From Rhodococcus sp. 4CII (GTDB lineage Bacteria > Actinomycetota > Actinomycetes > Mycobacteriales > Mycobacteriaceae), in NCBI RefSeq assembly GCF_014256275.1, contig NZ_JACCFE010000003.1, positions 186,001-250,000 on the forward strand: a stretch of 64,000 nucleotides of DNA. The letters are read 5' to 3'. The translations under genes were made by a program, and so were the position numbers. The notes under the pieces are model-generated. The model had not been told where the DNA came from, did not search any database, and saw nothing but the letters and a program-made list of their open reading frames with translations. Positions 59,732 through 64,000 of the stretch are shown one piece after another. The number at the start of each line of letters is the position of its first letter. Positions within the stretch are counted from its first letter, which is position 1.

Positions 59732-60712
59732 GTGTCTTGGTCCCGATCGTTCCGTGTCACCACTGTGGCCGCAGGCCTGTCCGTTGCCGCGGCCCTGACC
59801 CTCACCGCGTGTGGGTCCGACCAGGAGACCGACACGGCCGCCGGCCCGGTGACTGTGGTGGCCTCGACCAATGTGTGGGGCAGCGTCGCCCAGGCCGTCG
59901 CCGGGAACAGGGCCGAGGTCACCTCGATCATCACCGAGCCGTCCTCGGATCCGCACTCGTTCGAGGCGAGCCCGGCCGATGCCGCGACGATCTCCGACGC
60001 GTCCCTGGTCGTCTACAACGGCGGTGGGTACGACCAGTTCGTCGACGACATCCTGGGCAGCGGCAACGGAAACAGTGATCAGCGCACCGTCAACGCCGTC
60101 GACATTCTCGAAGGCGGAGGACAGGACCGGCACGAGAGCGCGGCGGCTCCCACCGGCGAGTCACCCGAGGGGCACGAGCACGGCGAGATCAACGAGCACG
60201 TCTGGTACGACGTCGCGGTGGTCGAGGCGACCGCGCATGCCATCGCGGACCAGTTGGGCGAACTCGATCCCGACAATGCCGGCGCGTATCGGGCCAACGC
60301 GGACGCCTTCTCCGGTCAGCTCGCGCAGATCACGGCGGTGACCGACTCGATCGCCGCGACCCATCGGGACGCCCCTGTCGCGGTGACCGAGCCGATCGCC
60401 CATTATCTCCTCGAGGAGGCCGCCCTGCGGGATGTCACTCCGGAAGGGTTCACCAGCGCCATCGAGAACGGCAACGACCCGGCGGCCGCCGACGTCGCCG
60501 CCGTCCGGCAACTGTTCGCGGACAAGCAGGTCAAGGCCCTGGTCTACAACGTGCAGACCCAGGACAACGTCACCGAGGACGTGCGGGCGACGGCCGAGGC
60601 GGACGGGATTCCCGTCGTCGAGGTCACCGAAACCCTGCCCGAGGGCCTCGACTACCTGCAGTGGCAGACCGACACCGCGAAGGCGCTGGCCGCAGCGCTC
60701 GATAGGGGTTGA
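59732..60712 (+). CDS. znuA: Zinc/manganese ABC transporter substrate-binding lipoprotein (ZnuA-like)
   Basis: A 326-residue cluster A-I metal-binding lipoprotein. The lipobox is LTLTAC (Cys27). Metal-ligand regions are visible: SSDPHSFEASPADAA (first His), a His-rich loop (GHEHGEINEHVWYD), PIAHYLLEEAALRD and a final Asp/Glu region. GTG 59732 follows GAGGAG. The Zur-like box in its promoter supports zinc as ligand. It is followed by an ATPase gene, but no ZnuB permease is adjacent. Confidence 0.85.
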   Translation: MSWSRSFRVTTVAAGLSVAAALTLTACGSDQETDTAAGPVTVVASTNVWGSVAQAVAGNRAEVTSIITEPSSDPHSFEASPADAATISDASLVVYNGGGYDQFVDDILGSGNGNSDQRTVNAVDILEGGGQDRHESAAAPTGESPEGHEHGEINEHVWYDVAVVEATAHAIADQLGELDPDNAGAYRANADAFSGQLAQITAVTDSIAATHRDAPVAVTEPIAHYLLEEAALRDVTPEGFTSAIENGNDPAAADVAAVRQLFADKQVKALVYNVQTQDNVTEDVRATAEADGIPVVEVTETLPEGLDYLQWQTDTAKALAAALDRG

Positions 60713-60719
60713 TCGTCTT

Positions 60720-61598
60720 GTGACCGAACCGATGTCGAGCAACGCCGACCACCGGCGCACCCCCGCGGTGCAGCTGCGGGGGGCGCGGCTGGCGTTCGGT
60801 GACCGCACCCTGTGGCAGGACCTCGACCTCACCGTGGAACCGGGCGAGTTCGTCGCCGTCCTCGGCCCCAACGGATCCGGCAAGACGTCGCTGCTGAAGG
60901 TCCTGCTCGGCCGGCTCGCCCTGCGCTCCGGCACCGCACGCATCGCCGGATCCCCGGCCCGGGCGGGCAATGCCCACGCCGGATACATCCCCCAGCAGCA
61001 GTCCCTCGACGACGGGCCGCGGCTGCGGGGACGCGACCTCGTCGGGCTCGGTGTCGACGGCCACCGGTGGGGCACCGGCCTGCGCCGGCGGAGGGCCCGG
61101 CGCGCGATCGTCGACGCCGCCATCGCCGAGGTCGGGGCGCAGGATTATGCGGACGCACCGATCGGGTCGCTGTCCGGCGGGGAGCAGCAGCGGCTGCGGA
61201 TCGCGCAGGCCCTCGTCGGGGATCCGCAGGTCCTGCTGTGCGACGAGCCGCTGCTGAGCCTGGATCCGGCGAACCAGCGCCGGGTCTCGGGTCTGATCGA
61301 CCGGCGGCGGCGCACCCACCAGACCGCGGTGCTGTTCGTGACCCACGAGATCAATCCGATCCTGCCGCTGGTCGACCGGATGCTCTACCTCGTCGACGGC
61401 CGGTTCCGCATCGGCAGATCGGGCGAGGTCATGACCTCGGCGGTGCTCTCGGAGCTGTACCGCACCGACGTCGAGGTGCTGCACGTACACGGCCGCGTCA
61501 TCGTGATCGGGACCGGCGACGACCTCGACGCCCTCACCGGCGCGGGCGGACTGCGCCCCGGCGAGGGTGTGCGCCACCTCCCCGAGGAGGACCGGTGA
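60720..61598 (+). CDS. znuC: Metal ABC transporter ATPase (ZnuC-like)
   Basis: A 292-residue ATPase. Walker A is VLGPNGSGKTSLLK, the signature is LSGGEQQRLRIAQAL, Walker B is VLLCDEPLLSLDP, and the switch His is in FVTHEINPI. GTG 60720 is the likely start; ATG 60732 also works. It follows the binding protein by seven bases in one operon. Unlike a normal znuABC set, no membrane subunit follows, so a permease encoded elsewhere must be used or the system is incomplete. Confidence 0.85.
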   Translation: MTEPMSSNADHRRTPAVQLRGARLAFGDRTLWQDLDLTVEPGEFVAVLGPNGSGKTSLLKVLLGRLALRSGTARIAGSPARAGNAHAGYIPQQQSLDDGPRLRGRDLVGLGVDGHRWGTGLRRRRARRAIVDAAIAEVGAQDYADAPIGSLSGGEQQRLRIAQALVGDPQVLLCDEPLLSLDPANQRRVSGLIDRRRRTHQTAVLFVTHEINPILPLVDRMLYLVDGRFRIGRSGEVMTSAVLSELYRTDVEVLHVHGRVIVIGTGDDLDALTGAGGLRPGEGVRHLPEEDR

Positions 61599-61678
61599 GC
61601 AGCAGGTGACGACCGCTACGCGGCGGCGCCGTTGACGGTCCGGCGAGGACCGAGCAGGGCACCGGACCCTGCTACCTT

Positions 61679-61699
61679 TAACGGAAATGATTTCCATTA
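61679..61699. promoter_or_regulatory. Zur-like operator 2
   Basis: TAACGGAAATGATTTCCATTA is a near-perfect 21-bp palindrome with the same GGxAATGATTxCC core as 59683-59697. It ends ten bases before ATG 61710. Confidence 0.8.
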
Positions 61700-61709
61700 C
61701 GGAGGTGTC

Positions 61710-62093
61710 ATGGTTGCTCGCACCGACCCTGCCGACGAGGGTGGTCCGACGGTGGGACTGTGCGCGGGAATGCGGTGCGCCGCCCTGTGGCGCCGCCGCG
61801 GTGACGAATCCACGTCCGATGTGTTCCGCGCGGAAGGCCCCGAGCGGATTCGGAACCTGATCCGCACCACGAAAGGTGGGGTGCTGGTGCGACTCCCGTG
61901 TATGGGGTCGTGCAGCCAGGGTCCTGTCGTCGGTGTCGCCTACCGGCCCGCGCACAGCGCGACACCGGAGGGCGCGACGTGGATCGCTTGCGCCGATGCT
62001 CCGCGGACCTACTCCGCCCTCGTGGAATGGGTCGCCGCCGATTGGTCACGAGGTCCGGTGACGGCGCCACCGTCGCTGCGGCGGCGTCCGTAG
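61710..62093 (+). CDS. Cys-containing ferredoxin-like small protein of the zinc locus
   Basis: A 127-residue soluble protein. Its Cys pattern (GLCAGMRCAALWRRRG, then LVRLPCMGSCSQGPVVGVAY) resembles thioredoxin-fold [2Fe-2S] ferredoxin-like proteins: two Cys near the N-terminus and two about 60 residues later. A binding role for zinc or an iron-sulfur cluster is equally possible. ATG 61710 follows GGAGGT. The Zur-like palindrome directly upstream indicates expression under zinc limitation. The next gene is 58 bases away in the same direction. Confidence 0.65.
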   Translation: MVARTDPADEGGPTVGLCAGMRCAALWRRRGDESTSDVFRAEGPERIRNLIRTTKGGVLVRLPCMGSCSQGPVVGVAYRPAHSATPEGATWIACADAPRTYSALVEWVAADWSRGPVTAPPSLRRRP

Positions 62094-62151
62094 CGCAGTA
62101 CCGAGTGATGCGGGCGGCCGTGGCACCGGGTTGCCTCCGGTCGGGGCAGGC

Positions 62152-63151
62152 ATGATGGGGCGCGTGCATGCTGCGACCGGGCCCCGTCTGACCTCGATGC
62201 ACGTGTTCGGGGCGCTGCTGGTCGCGGCGTTGTTGTTCCGGCACTCGCTCATCGGCTTCGTCAACTCGTTTCCGACGCTGCAGACCGCTGCCACCGTGTT
62301 CACCGGCGTCTTCGTGCAGGCGACACCGTTCCTGGTGCTCGGGGTGCTGATCAGCGGGGCGCTCGCCGCGTTCGTGTCCCCGCGGGTGCTGCGCGCGGTG
62401 CTGCCCCGGCGTGAATCGGTGGCGGTCGGGGTGGCCGGGCTGGCGGGCGCCGCCCTGCCGGGATGTGAATGCGGGGCGGTGCCGGTGGCCCGCCGGCTGA
62501 TGGATCAGGGGGCACCGAGCGCGGCGGCGTTGACGTTCCTTTTGTCCGCTCCGGCGATCAACCCGGTGGTACTGGTCGCCACCGCCGTCGCCTTCCCGGG
62601 TGAGCCGGCGATGGTGGTGGCACGCCTGGCCGGTTCGCTGGCGACCGCACTGGTCATGGGGTGGGTGTGGTCCCGAATTGGGGCGGGCCGAGTGGATCAC
62701 CGCGAGGCTGCGCCACTACGACACCGACAGCGGTGGTTCCCGGTGGGTGGTGTTCGCCGAATCCGCCCGTCACGATCTGCTGCAGGCCGGGTCGTACCTG
62801 GTTCTCGGCGCCGCGGCCGCAGCCGGGCTGCACGTGTTGGTGCCGTCGTGGATCTACGAGCACCTTGCGGGGCAGATGCTGCTCGCCATCCTCGTGATGG
62901 CGCTGCTGGCGGTCGTGTTGGCCCTGTGCTCGGAGGCCGACGCGTTCGTGGCGGCGAGCATCTCGATGCTGCCGTTGCTGCCGCGGTTGGTGTTCCTGGT
63001 GGTCGGGCCCGCGGTGGACGTCAAGCTCATCGCCATGCAGGCGGGTAGTTTCGGCCGCGCGTTCACGATCCGGTTCGCCCCGCTCACCTTCGTCGTCGCG
63101 GTGGTGTGCGCCTGCGTGGCCGGGTATCTCGTGCTCGGTGGTGTCCGGTGA
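62152..63151 (+). pseudogene. DUF318/ArsP-type permease with one-base frameshift
   Basis: A predicted eight-helix permease of the DUF318 (ArsP_1, YcgR-like) family. The first frame starts at ATG 62152 and includes the metal-site motif GAALPGCECGAVPVARRL and FLLSAPAINPVVLVATAV. After WSR near 62675 the sequence changes frame: the rest (LGRAEWITARLRHYD, YLVLGAAAAAGLHVLVPSW, LALCSEADAFVAASI) lies one base over. Removing one A at 62676-62677 restores a normal protein of about 332 residues. Its stop overlaps the next gene (GTGA). The break may be a sequencing error. Confidence 0.8.
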
Positions 63152-63894
63152 ACCGCGAGACCGCGAACGTTCTGCTCCTGTTGGTCGGCGGGGCGCTGGT
63201 CAAGATCGCCGTCGACGGCAGCTACGTCCGCTACGTCAAACCCGGCCTGCTGCCGTATCTGCTGGCCGCCGCCCTGCTGATCATTGTCCTGGGAATCGCC
63301 GCGATTGCCCGCGATGTTCGCCGTGGGCAGGCGCCGGACGCAGACGATGACTCGGATGGGCACCGGCACGGCACCCGGCCCTACTGGATGCTGCTGGTGC
63401 CGGCCGCGGTGATCCTGTTCGTGGCACCGCCCGCGCTAGGGGCGTCGTCGGTGGGATCGTCGACGGCGCAGCAGACGATGGGGGCGCCGGAGAAGACGGC
63501 GTTTCCGCCGCTCCCGGACGGTCCCGCACCGGAAGTGCCGCTGCTCGAGGTCATCGGGCGGGCGGCCCGGGATTCGACCGGCAGCCTCGAGCACCGTCGG
63601 ATCACCACCGCCGGGTTCGTGCTCGCCACCGGCCACGGCGGCTCCGCCCGGGTCGACGGCGGCCGTGACGGCCTGGACCTGGCCCGGGTGCTGATCATCT
63701 GCTGCGCCGCCGATGCCCGCACCATCCGGGTGCACCTCGACGGCAACCTCGGCGACATCCCCGAGGGGACCTGGCTGTCGGTCACCGGGGTCGTGCAGAC
63801 CGGCTCCGCTACCGCCGGCACCGGCTACACACCCACCCTCACGGTCACGCACGCGTCCCGCATCCCGGCCCCGGTCAACACCTACGCGTACTGA
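63148..63894 (+). CDS. TIGR03943/DUF1980-family protein (YcgQ-like)
   Basis: A 248-residue membrane protein that routinely pairs with DUF318 permeases. The N-terminus has two helices (VLLLLVGGALVKIAVDGSYV, LLPYLLAAALLIIVLGIAAI), then a His/Asp-rich loop (DADDDSDGHRHGTRPYW), a third helix (LLVPAAVILFVAPPALG), and an external domain with the family CC motif (LARVLIICCAADARTIRVHL) and GTWLSVTGVVQTG. GTG 63148 overlaps the permease stop. The pair probably moves a metal or metal complex under zinc control; the substrate is not established. The last 106 bases of the window hold no gene. Confidence 0.8.
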   Translation: MNRETANVLLLLVGGALVKIAVDGSYVRYVKPGLLPYLLAAALLIIVLGIAAIARDVRRGQAPDADDDSDGHRHGTRPYWMLLVPAAVILFVAPPALGASSVGSSTAQQTMGAPEKTAFPPLPDGPAPEVPLLEVIGRAARDSTGSLEHRRITTAGFVLATGHGGSARVDGGRDGLDLARVLIICCAADARTIRVHLDGNLGDIPEGTWLSVTGVVQTGSATAGTGYTPTLTVTHASRIPAPVNTYAY

Positions 63895-64000
63895 CCGGCC
63901 CGAACGACGGCCACACGAACCCACCCTCCCGCGCCCACGGCGGGCTGGGCGGTAACGGCCCGCTGACCAGAGTCTTTTCGGGTCCGGTGAGGGTGCGGCG

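Noticed and set aside
1..64000. tRNA or rRNA genes as integration sites
   Set aside because: No TpsiC-type GGTTCGAATCC arm with a matching cloverleaf, and no rRNA-like stretch, was seen by eye; a tRNAscan-SE run would be decisive.

Overview
The window is high-GC DNA with actinobacterial features: many GTG starts, tight ATGA/GTGA gene overlaps, LGFP repeats, ANTAR, PrpR and DUF6131 proteins, and Rhodococcus-type plasmid genes. A Rhodococcus or close relative is the best guess. The mix of core metabolic operons with a dense patchwork of mobile elements suggests a chromosomal accessory region or a megaplasmid. No rRNA, tRNA or CRISPR array was seen.

Region 1 (1-1979) holds the 3' end of a Tn554-type tyrosine recombinase and a convergent serine recombinase. 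Region 2 (2371-15877) is an unusual surface/secretion island. It has two paralogous FHA-LuxR regulators, a membrane coiled-coil protein ending in six identical 14-residue repeats, an LGFP-endonuclease/phosphatase fusion, several small secreted proteins, and an operon of a Pro-rich surface protein, a membrane protein with a frameshift in its signal peptide and a multi-pass Ser/Thr kinase. An 18-bp dyad, GGTG(G)A-N6-TCCACC, recurs upstream of these genes and nowhere else that I noticed. FHA regulators plus kinase plus shared operator suggest an undescribed phospho-regulated envelope system.

Region 3 (16102-22618) is plasmid-like debris: a GGDEF remnant, a frameshifted small membrane gene, a ParB C-terminal fragment, a module of NrdH-redoxin, DnaB N-terminal domain and small HTH protein, and orphan genes of lower GC. 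The same three-gene module recurs at 57984-58994, and the NrdH gene is frameshifted in both copies. Region 4 (22757-31498) is two abutting transposons. One is a Tn402/Tn5053-like element with terminal inverted repeats, TniA, TniB, TniR, a second degenerate serine recombinase and a pRiA4b ORF-3-like passenger. The other is a Tn554-like tnpA-tnpB-tnpC element with 14-bp inverted ends.

Region 5 (31687-41519) carries a DUF3800-like protein, a minimal gas-vesicle operon (GvpF/L, GvpA, an SRPBCC protein and a tailed partner), a DUF6131 protein, a TetR regulator, a flavin-binding PNPOx-like protein and an ANTAR regulator. Region 6 (41873-53916) is organised around vitamin B12 and propionate. It holds prpR divergent from prpDBC (methylcitrate cycle), a cobalamin riboswitch ahead of a BtuFCD-type importer, and B12-independent methionine synthase metE behind a second cobalamin riboswitch, followed by an atypical crotonase. 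Cells short of B12 would need the importer, metE and the B12-independent propionate route.

Region 7 (54149-58994) has an IS1634-like and an IS630-like element, both with transposase frameshifts, and the second NrdH/DnaB-N/HTH module. Region 8 (59107-63894) is a zinc-type locus: two near-identical Zur-like operators, a ZnuA-like lipoprotein, a ZnuC-like ATPase without an adjacent ZnuB, a Cys-rich ferredoxin-like protein, a frameshifted DUF318-type permease and its TIGR03943 partner. At least seven genes carry apparent indels, so sequence accuracy should be checked before the breaks are treated as biological.
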